Source: Alkaliphilus peptidifermentans DSM 18978
GTDB taxonomy: Bacteria; Bacillota; Clostridia; Peptostreptococcales; Natronincolaceae
Length of the DNA: 64,000 nucleotides
NCBI RefSeq assembly: GCF_900101495.1
Contig: NZ_FMUS01000006.1
Coordinates: 107,426 to 171,425 of the forward strand
Reading direction: 5' to 3'
Below the pieces are notes generated by a model. It was not told the origin of the DNA, ran no database searches, and was given only the letters and a program-made list of their open reading frames with translations. A program made the position numbers and the translations under genes. Positions 38,478 to 48,806 of the stretch are shown in pieces; the stretch's first letter is position 1, and the number at the start of each line of letters is the position of its first letter.

Positions 38478-40277
38478 GTGAAATTAACCATCAGAAAGAA
38501 AATTACAGTAATGGTACTTATTCTAATATTGACATTAGTATCTACTTTAGGAATTATAGTATATAGATATTCAAAGGAAATTCTAATTGAGGACACTAAA
38601 ACCAAAAGCTTAAACACTATTAATAATATAAATGACTACTTTTTGAAGAATTTCATGAGAGACATGGAACAGGTTGTGAATTATTGGGCACAAGACGAAG
38701 ATATTATTAACTATAGAAACATGCCTAATCAGCCGAAGCTAGTAAGAGATATTCCCGAACATTTTCAATACGTTGCAGATCAGTGGGGGGGGTATATATC
38801 GGTAAACCCTGATGTTGCTTGGATATATTTTGGAGTACAGGAGGATGGATCTATTCTTTTAAATCCATTAGATCCCACAATGCCAGAGGATTATGATTGT
38901 AGAGAAAGAGATTGGTATTTAAGTGCAGTAGATCAAGATGGTAAAGTTATTTGGACAGACCCCTATCTTGATGCTGGAGAAACGGGTGAAATAGTTGTAA
39001 CAGTTGCAAAGGCAGTAAAAAATGAGAATGAGTTAGTTGGAGTTATTGGCATTGATATAAGGCTTAATAAATTCACAGAAATAATTAAAAATCTAGTTTT
39101 CGGTGAAGAAGGTCACTTAATGCTTGTAAGTAATAATGGTGACATTTATGCTCATCAGGATGAAGCTAAGGTATTGGAGAACCTTTCTGAAGAAGCTTGG
39201 TTTAATGAGTTGTTATTAAATGACACTGGAGTGAACCTATACAAAGATTTGGATGACAATGATATTATTGTTACTTATCTTACAATTCCAGAAACTCAAT
39301 GGAAGCTTATAGGGGTTACCCCATTAAATATAAATGAAATCATGATTCCTATTAGGAATCAAGTGATGGGTACTGCTTTAATTAGCTTTATAATAACACT
39401 ATTTTTAGGTTATGGACTCTCACTAATTTTAACGAAACCAGTTGAAGAAATAATGAGTACCATAAATAAAATTTCCATTGGTGAAATGGGTGTCCGAGTT
39501 AACATTAAATCAAGAGATGAATTTAGGATATTAGGTGAGAAGTTCAACGAAATGATATTTGAAATAGAAAGCCTATTGAAGGAAAGAAGCCTTCATGTAG
39601 GTGAACTAACAGAAAAGAATAAAGAAATAATGGAGCAAAATGATGAAATTCTAGCTTACTCAGAGCAAACTGAAGCGATGAACAGAGAACTATCAAACCT
39701 TGTTGGTGAGATTAGAAATAATTACTTATCTACAGTAAAGGCACTTGCTAATTCTATTGAAGCTAATGATAGATATACACGTGGTCATTGTGAAAGAGTA
39801 AGAAATTATGCATTAGAAATAGCTAATGGGATGGGGTTTGGAAAGGTAGATTTGAATAATCTTGAGTTTGCCAGTCTTCTTCATGATATAGGGAAAATCG
39901 GTATTACCTCTGAAATATTAAATAAGGAAGGCAAACTAACCTTTGATGAATGTCAAATTGTTAAAAGCCATCCACAAATAGCCTATGATATTTTATCTGA
40001 TGTAGACTTTCTAAAGGATAGCAGAGAGATTATCTATCAACATCATGAAAGATTTGATGGCAATGGATACCCTAGAGGGTTAAAGGGTGATGAAATGCAT
40101 TCCTCAGCAAAAATACTAGCTGTGGCTGATGCATATGATGCTATGACAAGCACCAGACCCTATAGAAAAACTCCACTAACTAAGGAAGCTGCAATAAAAC
40201 AGCTGCAGAAGGGAAGGGGTACTCAATTTGACCCTACAATAGTTGATGTATTTATATTAATTTTATTAAATAGTTAA
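38478..40277 (+). CDS. Cache-HAMP-HD-GYP c-di-GMP phosphodiesterase
   Basis: 599 residues from the GTG at 38478, seven bases after AAGAGGG; the ATG at 38472 is too close. One helix at ~8-30, an extracellular double-Cache sensor (about 35-285, with CRERDWYLSA), a second helix (about 297-320), HAMP (about 320-372), a coiled coil, then HD-GYP (about 415-595) with LLHDIGKIGI and HHERFDGNGYPRGL. No GGDEF, so it is a pure phosphodiesterase that should degrade c-di-GMP in response to an extracellular small molecule. Confidence 0.93.
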   Translation: MKLTIRKKITVMVLILILTLVSTLGIIVYRYSKEILIEDTKTKSLNTINNINDYFLKNFMRDMEQVVNYWAQDEDIINYRNMPNQPKLVRDIPEHFQYVADQWGGYISVNPDVAWIYFGVQEDGSILLNPLDPTMPEDYDCRERDWYLSAVDQDGKVIWTDPYLDAGETGEIVVTVAKAVKNENELVGVIGIDIRLNKFTEIIKNLVFGEEGHLMLVSNNGDIYAHQDEAKVLENLSEEAWFNELLLNDTGVNLYKDLDDNDIIVTYLTIPETQWKLIGVTPLNINEIMIPIRNQVMGTALISFIITLFLGYGLSLILTKPVEEIMSTINKISIGEMGVRVNIKSRDEFRILGEKFNEMIFEIESLLKERSLHVGELTEKNKEIMEQNDEILAYSEQTEAMNRELSNLVGEIRNNYLSTVKALANSIEANDRYTRGHCERVRNYALEIANGMGFGKVDLNNLEFASLLHDIGKIGITSEILNKEGKLTFDECQIVKSHPQIAYDILSDVDFLKDSREIIYQHHERFDGNGYPRGLKGDEMHSSAKILAVADAYDAMTSTRPYRKTPLTKEAAIKQLQKGRGTQFDPTIVDVFILILLNS

Positions 40278-40438
40278 GAAGTATAATGGGATTCCATATG
40301 TGGGGGTCCCTTTTAAAGTTCTTATCAGTTTATTTTTGTTTATATACTAGAGGAATTAAATGCAGTAAGAAGAATATTAGTAGTATATAATTTAAATAGA
40401 AGACACATATATATGAATTTAGTTGGAGGTTGAATCTA

Positions 40439-41644
40439 GTGAAAAAATACATTTATATTACTCTTTTAGTATTGAGTATTTTTATATTGTCATCTTGTAG
40501 CTCAGTGTACCCAAACAAAGCAAATGAAGAAAATCAAGGAAAACCGGTTAAGACAGTAGACTTGATTAAGACAGGATATCCGCTTTATCTTGAGTACATA
40601 GGTATGGTTAAACCAGAAGAGATAAAAAAATATAGCTTTAAGACCTCAGGTAGAATAGAAAAAATATACACAGAAAAGGGAGAATTTGTACTAAAAGGAA
40701 CACCTTTAGTACAGCTAAGCTCTGAAGATTTAAACTCTGCATTAAAGGCTTCGAGGGCTCAATTAGATTCTGCTTCAAGTCAATATAATAAAGCGTTGAA
40801 AGGTGCAACAGCAGAAGAAATTAATCAAATAGAGCTAAAGGTAACACAGGCTCAATTAGCATATAAGCATCGACTTGACCTATATAACAAAATGAAGGAG
40901 CTCCATGAGGCAGGAGTGATTTCAAAACAAGATTTAGATAATTCAAAACTAGAGCTAGATTTGAGTAGAACTGAGCTGAATCTTGCAGAAGAGGTAGAAA
41001 AACAAATAAAGGAAGGTACCAGAAAAGAGGACCTCGAAACACTTCGTTCTCAGTTAAATATGGCAGAAGCAGATTTTCAGCAGAAGGAAAGTTTATTGGA
41101 GGATGCCATAATATTTGCAGATACAGATGGATATGCAATTGATATTCTATATAAGGCTGGAGAAATGGCACCAGCCGGTCATCCGGTAGTTATTTTTAAA
41201 GGAGAAGGTCAGATTCTTAAAACAGGGATATCACAGAAGGATAAAAATAGAGTAGAAGTTGGCATGCCAGTAATTGTGAAGGGTAACGATATTGAGGTGG
41301 TTGGAGAAGTAATGTATATTCACTCATTACCAGATGAACAAACGTTAACCTATGAGACGGAGATAAGTATCCCCTATGAGACCTTTTCTATAGGAGAAAT
41401 ATTGAAGCTATCAATAGAAGTTAGTCATGAAGAGGCTGTACAAATACCCATTCAATCAATTATGTCTAATGACATAGACTATGTATTTTTAGTTAAGGAA
41501 GGAAAAGTAGAGAAAAGAGAGATCGAAATATTAGAGATCAGAGGCAGTCATGTAACAGTAAAGGGATTAGAAAATGGAGAAGAGCTTGTAGTACAAGGGA
41601 TGAAAAGACTAAAACCAGCAGACAAGGTTATTGTTGAAAGATAG
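40439..41644 (+). CDS. RND efflux membrane-fusion lipoprotein (second system)
   Basis: 401 residues from GTG 40439, nine bases after GGAGG; a TTG at 40430 abuts the ribosome-binding site. Signal ends in the lipobox SSCSS. A helical hairpin (about 95-215) separates lipoyl halves. It is only distantly similar to the first adaptor at 19950, so it is a separate system and not a recent duplicate. Its permease gene follows directly. Confidence 0.88.
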   Translation: MKKYIYITLLVLSIFILSSCSSVYPNKANEENQGKPVKTVDLIKTGYPLYLEYIGMVKPEEIKKYSFKTSGRIEKIYTEKGEFVLKGTPLVQLSSEDLNSALKASRAQLDSASSQYNKALKGATAEEINQIELKVTQAQLAYKHRLDLYNKMKELHEAGVISKQDLDNSKLELDLSRTELNLAEEVEKQIKEGTRKEDLETLRSQLNMAEADFQQKESLLEDAIIFADTDGYAIDILYKAGEMAPAGHPVVIFKGEGQILKTGISQKDKNRVEVGMPVIVKGNDIEVVGEVMYIHSLPDEQTLTYETEISIPYETFSIGEILKLSIEVSHEEAVQIPIQSIMSNDIDYVFLVKEGKVEKREIEILEIRGSHVTVKGLENGEELVVQGMKRLKPADKVIVER

Positions 41645-41660
41645 GGATGGGGTGAATGAG

Positions 41661-44600
41661 GTGAATAAGGGCATATTGCAATCGGCTATTAAAAATAGAA
41701 GGGTGACTCTTTTTATTGTAATATTAATATTTATATCTGGTATTTACAGCTTTTATATAACCCCTAAACAAGAGTATCCAAATATAACAGCACCATTTGC
41801 TTTAATTACAGCTGTTTATCCAGGTGCATCGCCTGAGGATGTCGAAAAGTTAGTGACATCTAAAATAGAGGATGAATTGGTGGAAATTGAAGGCTATAGC
41901 TATTCAAAATCCTTTTCTAAAAACAGTATCTCTATAATAATTTTAAGACTAGATGATAAGGTTGATGTTGAAGAAACCTGGACCACTTTAAGATACAAAA
42001 TGAAGGAGCTTCAAAAAAAACTACCAAAGGAAAGTCAGGATATTGAAGTAAATACTGATTTAGCTGATACAGCAGGAATGATTATCAGTCTTTCAGGTGA
42101 TGGATACAGCTATGATGAGTTAACCAATTATGGAGAAATATTTAAAAGGGAACTGAGTAGAATTAGTGGCATGTCTAAAATAGATATCGTTGGGAAACAG
42201 GAAAAGGTCATAGTGGTGGAAGTATCTGTTGAAAGACTAAATTATTATTCAATTTCCTTAGATGATATTGTGGGTATAATTAAATCACAAAATTTAGATA
42301 TACCTACAGGAATGATAGGTGATGGTGAAACTAAAATTAATATCAGGGTACCTGGAGGACTGACTGATATAAGGGATATCGAAAATATAATTGTAGCTGT
42401 TTCACAAAGTAACGGAAGTCTAGTTAGACTAGGTGATATAGCAGATATTTATATGGAGGTAGAGGATGCTAATTATAAAATAAAACAGGATGGTGAAAAT
42501 GCAGTATTAATAACAGGATATTTTAGTGAAAACGAAAACATTTTATTAGTTGGAAAAAATGTAGAAAACACATTGAATAAATTAAAGGCTGAAATCCCTT
42601 CAGATATACTAGTACTAGATGCCGTTTATCATCCAAGGGATGTTGGAAGTGCGGTTAAAAACTTCTTGATGAATCTTATAATAGGAATGATATTTGTTTT
42701 GATTATAGTTTTTATTGGAATGGGCTGGCGAAATGCATTAATAGTTTCAGCAGCAATTCCACTATCTATATTATCTGCCTTCACAATTATGAATGTACTT
42801 GGTATTAAGATTCATCAAATATCAATTGCAGCACTAATAATTGCACTGGGAATGTTGGTTGACAATGCAATTGTAATAAGTGATTCTATACAAGTATATC
42901 TAGACAATACTGAAAATCGTATTGATGCATGTGTTAAAGGTACAAAAGAGGTGGCAATTCCTGTATTGACTTCTACCCTTACAACAATAGGAGCTTTTAT
43001 TCCACTAATAATGCTGCCATCAGTGGCTGGGGAATATATACGCAGCATTCCGCAGGTTGTAATAATTACCCTAACTGCCTCCTATTTAGTTGCAATATTT
43101 GTTGTACCTACTTTAGCCTTTATGTTTTTAACAGAAAGCGTTGCAATAGATAAAAAAACCCGGACTAGACTATTTTTTATGGATACCCTGAAAAAAGCTT
43201 TAACGGCTAGAAAAAAGGTTGTTATTTCTTTAATAGCTATCTTTATTGGTACAATTTATATTGTAACACTATTAGGATTACAGTTTTTCCCAAAGGCTGA
43301 TACAAATATTATTTATATCGATGTCACTAGTGAGAAGTTAATGGATATAGATGAGACAGAGAAGGTTGTAGAACAGGTATTAGAAATTCTTCATAGAGAA
43401 AAAGAGGTAATTAGCACAACAGCATCTATTGGAGACGGACTTCCTAAGTTTCATAATGCATTGCCTGCGCCAATTAAGTCTCAGGATTATGCTCAAATAA
43501 TGATGCAGCTGGATCTTAAGAAAGGAAAAAGATTGAAAACAAACTCACAGTTTATCGAGTATCTACAGGAAGAAATTAATAATTCTATTGCAGGTGGTAC
43601 TATTATTGTAAAGGAATTAGAACAGGGAGAGCCTATTGGAGCACCTGTTACTATAAGGGTTACAGGAGAAGATATTGAAAAAATACTAGCTGTAACAGAG
43701 AATATAAAGGATATTTTAACAATAATTGAAGGCACTATAAATATTCAAGATGATTATGAAGATAAAAGCTATGAGTATTACCTTGATATAGACAATGATA
43801 TAGCTGCATTGCTTGGAATCACCAATTATGATATCCAAAACGAAATGAACATTGCTTTAATGGGAAGGGAAGCGACATCTTTAATTAAGGAAGGTAATGA
43901 GTATAAGATCATTGTAAAAAGCAATATAAAAAGCATTGATGATATGGAAAACTTTCATGTTGCATCCTCCTACACCAATAATAAGGTGCTATTAAAGCAA
44001 TTGGGGTCAGTTACTTTAAATAGTAAAACTCCAACCATTAAAAAATATAACAGAGAAATGGCTGTAACTATTCAAAGTGATGTTAAGCCTGGATATAGCT
44101 CTGTAGTTATACAAAAGGGTGTAGAGAATAAATTGGATGATTTAGATTTAACCGATGTAGAAGTAGTGTTTGATGGAGAAAGAGAAAAAATTAGAGAGTA
44201 TTTCGGCAATGTGGGTGTTTCTTCTATCTTCGCTATTTTCTTAATTTATTTAGTATTGCTATTGCAGTTTAAATCACTAATTCAACCCATAATTATTCTA
44301 TTGACTATACCCCTTTCTGCTATTGGATCAATACTAGGATTATTCATTTTTCGCCAACTACTTTCCTTTACTTCACTGTTGGGAATCGTAAGCTTATTTG
44401 GAATTGTAGTTAATAATGCAATAGTACTAATGGACTTTATTAACAATGAGAGAAAAGACGGAATGGAAATTAAAGATGCCTGTGTTACTTCAGTGGCTAA
44501 AAGATTTAGACCAATTATGTTGACCACCATTACAACAGTAGCAGGTTTATTGCCTTTAGCCTTTGGTAGAAATGAGCTTTTTGTACCTATGGCCATATCA

Positions 44601-44696
44601 CTAATAGCAGGGCTAATGGTATCCACACTATTAACACTAGTAATAATACCTGTTGTTTATAGCTTAGTTGAAGGATATAAAATAAAGCAAAATTAA
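41661..44696 (+). CDS. RND efflux permease (second system)
   Basis: About 1011 residues from the GTG at 41661, eight bases after GGGG; GTG 41652 or TTG 41631 are alternatives. RND hallmarks: an N-terminal helix with ITPKQEYP after it, helix-4 ALGMLVDNAIVISD (one relay aspartate kept), and a second-half GIVVNNAIVLMDFI. It exports unknown compounds together with the preceding adaptor. Confidence 0.92.
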   Translation: MNKGILQSAIKNRRVTLFIVILIFISGIYSFYITPKQEYPNITAPFALITAVYPGASPEDVEKLVTSKIEDELVEIEGYSYSKSFSKNSISIIILRLDDKVDVEETWTTLRYKMKELQKKLPKESQDIEVNTDLADTAGMIISLSGDGYSYDELTNYGEIFKRELSRISGMSKIDIVGKQEKVIVVEVSVERLNYYSISLDDIVGIIKSQNLDIPTGMIGDGETKINIRVPGGLTDIRDIENIIVAVSQSNGSLVRLGDIADIYMEVEDANYKIKQDGENAVLITGYFSENENILLVGKNVENTLNKLKAEIPSDILVLDAVYHPRDVGSAVKNFLMNLIIGMIFVLIIVFIGMGWRNALIVSAAIPLSILSAFTIMNVLGIKIHQISIAALIIALGMLVDNAIVISDSIQVYLDNTENRIDACVKGTKEVAIPVLTSTLTTIGAFIPLIMLPSVAGEYIRSIPQVVIITLTASYLVAIFVVPTLAFMFLTESVAIDKKTRTRLFFMDTLKKALTARKKVVISLIAIFIGTIYIVTLLGLQFFPKADTNIIYIDVTSEKLMDIDETEKVVEQVLEILHREKEVISTTASIGDGLPKFHNALPAPIKSQDYAQIMMQLDLKKGKRLKTNSQFIEYLQEEINNSIAGGTIIVKELEQGEPIGAPVTIRVTGEDIEKILAVTENIKDILTIIEGTINIQDDYEDKSYEYYLDIDNDIAALLGITNYDIQNEMNIALMGREATSLIKEGNEYKIIVKSNIKSIDDMENFHVASSYTNNKVLLKQLGSVTLNSKTPTIKKYNREMAVTIQSDVKPGYSSVVIQKGVENKLDDLDLTDVEVVFDGEREKIREYFGNVGVSSIFAIFLIYLVLLLQFKSLIQPIIILLTIPLSAIGSILGLFIFRQLLSFTSLLGIVSLFGIVVNNAIVLMDFINNERKDGMEIKDACVTSVAKRFRPIMLTTITTVAGLLPLAFGRNELFVPMAISLIAGLMVSTLLTLVIIPVVYSLVEGYKIKQN

Positions 44697-44697
44697 A

Positions 44698-44732
44698 AAA
44701 AAGCCAGATCATTTGATCAGGCTTTTTTTTAA
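44698..44732. terminator. Bidirectional terminator
   Basis: Stem AAAAAAGCC-GATCA / TGATC-GGCTTTTTT with runs of A and T on both sides, between convergent genes. Confidence 0.9.
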
Positions 44733-44767
44733 TTCAACATTCAATTTCTTTATAATAATTATTTTAA

Positions 44768-45244
44768 TTATTTCTTAAAGTTCATATCTATTTTACAGGC
44801 AGTGTCCTCATCCTTCATCAATTCTTCAGCAATGAAGGCAGCAACCTCTCCAGTAATTTTTACACAATGGTTTTTTCTTTCTGGGCTTGTAAACTCATAA
44901 TCCTTCACCAACACACGGCAACAGGTACTCTTATACATATTTTTAATATGATCATGAAGAGCTGCCGATATAGGAAACATCTTTTCTTGCATAGTCTCTC
45001 CGTGACTTCGACCATATACCATTCCTAGAGCCATGGAACCTCCACTAACTGCACCACAAAGACATCCTGACTTTCCTAAACCAATTGGGAAGGCTGATGA
45101 CAACTTTGTAATTTCTTTAGGAAATGGCCATCCTAATAATTCATTAATTGTATGTACAACTGCTTCAGAACAGAAAAATTCACCTCTTTGAAAATATCCT
45201 TCAGCTTTTTCTCTTACATCTTCTATTAATTGCTTATTATCCAT
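44768..45244 (-). CDS. C_GCAxxG_C_C family (redox-type) protein
   Basis: 158 residues from the ATG at 45244, eight bases after GGGGG; the longer frame to 45319 lacks support. The signature is CSEAVV, GCLCGAVSGGSMALG, CCRVL and a late cysteine in KNHCVK, giving the C-GCAxxG-C-C pattern. Members often accompany oxidoreductases or metal reduction genes in anaerobes. Biochemical role not established. Confidence 0.88.
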   Translation of the reverse strand: MDNKQLIEDVREKAEGYFQRGEFFCSEAVVHTINELLGWPFPKEITKLSSAFPIGLGKSGCLCGAVSGGSMALGMVYGRSHGETMQEKMFPISAALHDHIKNMYKSTCCRVLVKDYEFTSPERKNHCVKITGEVAAFIAEELMKDEDTACKIDMNFKK

Positions 45245-45498
45245 TTTCATTACCCCCATCTTTAATTTACCTCTATATATTATTATATTGATTAGTAAAG
45301 GACAAATAGATTTTATCAATAATAGATGTAATATCTATAGAAAAACCTTAATGAATTCATTGAGAATTGGTTTTATAATTAATAGAATGATATACTGTGA
45401 ATAGTAGAGCTACTTAATAGAAATGGATATAATAAATGAAAAAGCGTGAATCAATACATATAGCGTAGAATGATTATGCTACTTGAAAGGATGTTTAC

Positions 45499-47688
45499 AT
45501 GTTAAAGAAAATAGTTATAGCTGAAAAACCTTCTGTAGGAAGAGATTTAGCAAGGGTATTGAACTGCAATAAAAAAGGTAACGGATATTTTGAGGGTGAA
45601 AAATATGTTGTTACATGGGCATTAGGACATTTAGTAACATTAGCAGATCCTGAAGTATATAATCCCAAATATAAGACATGGAATATTGACGACTTGCCAA
45701 TGCTGCCCTCAGAATTAAAGCTAGTTGTTATTAAGCAAAGCAGCAAGCAGTTTCATGTAGTTAAAGAGCAATTGCATCGCAAGGATGTAAATGAAGTTGT
45801 AATTGCCACCGATGCAGGTCGGGAAGGAGAACTTGTAGCCAGATGGATACTGGAAAAGTCAAATGTAAAAAAACCAATTAAAAGATTATGGATTTCTTCC
45901 GTAACTGATAAAGCAATAAAGGAAGGTTTTAATAAATTAAAAAATGGTAAAGAATATGAAAATCTTTTTGCTTCTGCAGTTGCTAGAGCCGAGGCAGATT
46001 GGTTGGTGGGATTGAACGCATCTAGAGCACTAACCACTAAGTTTAATGCACAATTATCATGTGGACGTGTTCAAACTCCAACATTAGCCATTATTGCCAA
46101 GAGGGAAGAGGAAATACAAAATTTCCAATCAAAAAACTTTTATGGAATTGCTGCTAAAGCCAATGGATTCAAATTAATTTGGCAGGATAATAAATCCAAT
46201 GAAACAAGATCCTTTGATAAGAAAAAGATAGATAATATTGTATCATCTATAAAAAATAATGATGCAGAAATTGTTTCAGTTAATAAGGCATATAAAAAGA
46301 GCTATGCTCCACAGCTATATGACTTAACAGAGCTTCAGCGGGATGCAAATAAAATTTTTGGGTTTACTGCTAAAGAGACACTATCTATTATGCAGGGGTT
46401 ATATGAAAGTCATAAGCTTTTAACCTATCCTAGAACAGATTCTAGGTATATATCAAATGATATTGTAGAAACTTTGAAGGATCGTGTAAAGGCCTGTGGT
46501 GTAGGACCATATTCTCAAATAGCCTCAAAGATTGGAGCAATAAATGTAAACAAATCCTTTGTTGATAATAGCAAGGTATCGGATCATCATGCAATAATTC
46601 CAACAGAGCAAAAGGTGCTACTGGGTGCCTTAAATGACAAAGAAAGAAAAGTATATGATTTAGTAGTTAAGCGGTTTTTAGCAGTATTATATCCACCCTT
46701 TGAGTATGAACAGACTACAATTCAAGCTCAAATTGCTAAGGAAAGCTTTATAGCTAAAGGGAAAATTGTTTTGAAGCAGGGATGGAAGGAAGTGTATGGG
46801 AATTATCAAGATAAAGAAGAGGATGAAGAGACAGATTCTGGTCTAACCGAAGAAATTTTACCAAATGTAAAAAAGGGTGAGCTCTTGAAAATTAAGGAAA
46901 TCGTTGAAACTACTGGCAAAACAAAGCCACCTGCACTTTTCAATGAAGGTACTTTGCTTTCGGTAATGGAAAACCCTAAAAAGTATATGGAAAAAGATGA
47001 TAAAGCCCTGATAAAAATGATAGATGAAACAGGTGGACTTGGAACTGTGGCAACTAGGGCAGATATAATAGAAAAATTATTTAGTAGCTTTTTAATAGAG
47101 AGAAAAGGTAAGGATATTCTAATTACCGGTAAAGGTAAGCAACTATTAGAACTAGTGCCTACTGACTTGAAATCGCCAGCATTAACAGCTCAATGGGAAG
47201 AAAAGTTAGCATCCATTTCAAAAGGTGTATTACGAAAAGAATCTTTTATACGTGAGATGCGAGACTATACAAAGGAAATTGTTAATGAGATTAAAAGAAG
47301 TGATAACAAATTTAGCCATGACAATATAACGAGAAATAAATGTCCAGAATGTGGCAAATATATGCTGGAGGTAAATGGCAAAAAGGGGAAACTACTAATC
47401 TGTCAGGATAGAGAATGTGGAGAAAGAAAAAGTGTATCAAAAATTACTAATGCTAGATGCCCAAATTGTCGTAAAAAATTAGAGCTGCGTGGAGAGGGTG
47501 AAGGGCAAATTTTTGTGTGTGTATGCGGTCATAGAGAAAAGCTGTCCTCCTTTAATGAAAGGAAAAAGGAAAAGGGTAATGCTGCTTCTAAAAAAGAAAT
47601 ATCTAAATATTTAAAGGATCAAAAAAAGGCAAAGGATGAACCAATAAATACTGCTTTAGCAGATGCTCTATCGAAATTGAAGCTGTAA
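45499..47688 (+). CDS. topB: DNA topoisomerase III
   Basis: 729 residues. Toprim domain starts KIVIAEKPSVGRDLA and has DAGREGELVARW; the catalytic tyrosine lies in LLTYPRTDSRYIS. Two C-terminal zinc-ribbon repeats (CPECGKYML...CQDRECGE and CPNCRKKLEL...CVCGH). It passes single strands to decatenate DNA and resolve recombination intermediates. ATG with GAAAGGATG. Single-gene unit on a long leader. Confidence 0.96.
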   Translation: MLKKIVIAEKPSVGRDLARVLNCNKKGNGYFEGEKYVVTWALGHLVTLADPEVYNPKYKTWNIDDLPMLPSELKLVVIKQSSKQFHVVKEQLHRKDVNEVVIATDAGREGELVARWILEKSNVKKPIKRLWISSVTDKAIKEGFNKLKNGKEYENLFASAVARAEADWLVGLNASRALTTKFNAQLSCGRVQTPTLAIIAKREEEIQNFQSKNFYGIAAKANGFKLIWQDNKSNETRSFDKKKIDNIVSSIKNNDAEIVSVNKAYKKSYAPQLYDLTELQRDANKIFGFTAKETLSIMQGLYESHKLLTYPRTDSRYISNDIVETLKDRVKACGVGPYSQIASKIGAINVNKSFVDNSKVSDHHAIIPTEQKVLLGALNDKERKVYDLVVKRFLAVLYPPFEYEQTTIQAQIAKESFIAKGKIVLKQGWKEVYGNYQDKEEDEETDSGLTEEILPNVKKGELLKIKEIVETTGKTKPPALFNEGTLLSVMENPKKYMEKDDKALIKMIDETGGLGTVATRADIIEKLFSSFLIERKGKDILITGKGKQLLELVPTDLKSPALTAQWEEKLASISKGVLRKESFIREMRDYTKEIVNEIKRSDNKFSHDNITRNKCPECGKYMLEVNGKKGKLLICQDRECGERKSVSKITNARCPNCRKKLELRGEGEGQIFVCVCGHREKLSSFNERKKEKGNAASKKEISKYLKDQKKAKDEPINTALADALSKLKL

Positions 47689-47897
47689 AAATGGTGAAAT
47701 TTTATTTATTAATAATTAGGCTTCCATCGTTGCTGCCATTCAACTAGTAAAGTCAGCAAAGAATGATATTTGACTTAAGGAATTTTCCAATGTAATTTTA
47801 AACTTATATTTCAAAACTTCTTGTTAAGAATATTTATAATCATTTCAGTAATATTGATATATAAAACAATTCTTAAAATGAAAGAAGGGGTTAATAA

Positions 47898-47942
47898 ATG
47901 AAGTCAAAATATCACTGGGAAAAATATAACAATAACTATTAA
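47898..47942 (+). CDS. 14-residue micropeptide ORF
   Basis: Codes MKSKYHWEKYNNNY. GAAGGGG lies eight bases before the ATG and a strong terminator (47965-48000) follows 20 bases after the stop, making a compact transcription unit. Rich in Tyr, Lys and Asn. No family recognised. It could be a real small peptide, a translated leader, or chance. Confidence 0.4.
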   Translation: MKSKYHWEKYNNNY

Positions 47943-47964
47943 CAATTAAATTATATATAAAAAA

Positions 47965-48000
47965 ATAGCTTCCTATATACCTAGGATGCTATTTTTTATA
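47965..48000 (+). terminator. Terminator after micropeptide ORF
   Basis: Nested stem ATAGC-CCTA / TAGG-GCTAT followed by TTTTTATAATT. Confidence 0.8.
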
Positions 48001-48091
48001 ATTTATTATAATTTTAGACAAAATAATTGAATTAATTACCATTTATGGTACAATATATATATAGCGATAATATGAAAAAACGACTGAAGGG

Positions 48092-48481
48092 ATGATTAAA
48101 ATGATTTATAAGTATGACTTAAGGCATAAGCTTTATACTATATTTTTTCTACTAGTTTTTTTAATAAAATCAATTCATTCGTTGTTAACAACTACCCATA
48201 ATGCCATGTTATTAGTATATTTAGTTGCATTGGGTTTTCTTATTATTAGACTGATTTACATTCTTTTTTATAAAATAGTATTACTAGATAGAAAGATTAT
48301 TTTAAATGGCTTAACTAAAAAAGAGATAGACTTCTATAGTATCAAAAAAATAGTAATCAATAAAAAAAGTGTTGCAATAGAAACCTTAAACAACCAAAAC
48401 ATAAAGGTTTGTAGTTCTGACATTGGTAAATTCAATGAGTTTGCTGCAAATTTATCTCTAAAAATTGAAGAAAGTATATAA
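48092..48481 (+). CDS. Small membrane protein with PH-like cytoplasmic domain
   Basis: 129 residues. Two transmembrane helices (about 12-35 and 40-65) followed by a β-rich tail (LLDRKIILNGLTKKEIDFYS) resembling bacterial PH-like domains. GAAGGGATG precedes; ATG 48092 or 48101 may start. No operon partner. Function unknown. Confidence 0.6.
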   Translation: MIKMIYKYDLRHKLYTIFFLLVFLIKSIHSLLTTTHNAMLLVYLVALGFLIIRLIYILFYKIVLLDRKIILNGLTKKEIDFYSIKKIVINKKSVAIETLNNQNIKVCSSDIGKFNEFAANLSLKIEESI

Positions 48482-48517
48482 TGAATTATTTTTATAGCAG
48501 CTAGTGCAAATATTATA

Positions 48518-48545
48518 TTGATTTTTCAAGTTTTTCAGATATAAT
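48518..48545 (+). promoter_or_regulatory. Promoter for the rsgA leader transcript
   Basis: TTGATT and TATAAT are 16 bases apart, about 25 bases before a strong ribosome-binding site at 48568. Confidence 0.6.
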
Positions 48546-48584
48546 AGTTTATAAGGATTATTTTGTCGAGGGGAGAGTTGTATT

Positions 48585-48620
48585 ATGAAAAAAATATCTA
48601 ATAGGGTGATAAAATCATAA
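48585..48620 (+). CDS. 11-codon leader peptide upstream of rsgA
   Basis: GAGGGGAGAG stands before ATG and codes MKKISNRVIKS. It is followed directly by a structured RNA and a terminator, then rsgA. Arrangement suggests a translated attenuator. I know no matching family. Confidence 0.45.
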   Translation: MKKISNRVIKS

Positions 48621-48628
48621 TTTAATAG

Positions 48629-48770
48629 ATGCTCTATAATAATAATGCATAGTCCAGTGGAAACTGGTCTATTTATTGATGGCTTCTAGAGCATAAACAC
48701 AATTAAGTAACTATTAAGCCTGAAAATGAATAAGAAATTATGTAGGCACGGTAGGTTATCGTGTTTTTTT
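48629..48770 (+). ncRNA. Structured leader RNA with terminator upstream of rsgA
   Basis: An outer 8-bp stem ATGCTCTA / TAGAGCAT (48629-48636, 48687-48694) encloses a strong hairpin ATAG-CCAGT-GGAA-ACTGG-CTAT with a GNRA tetraloop. Further down is a terminator, CACGGTA / TATCGTG plus seven T (48747-48770), 36 bases before the rsgA start. I could not match it to a known riboswitch, T-box, 6S or SRP RNA. Confidence 0.6.
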
Positions 48771-48806
48771 GTGTTCAAAAATAATATAACTAATAGGAGT
48801 GTTTGA

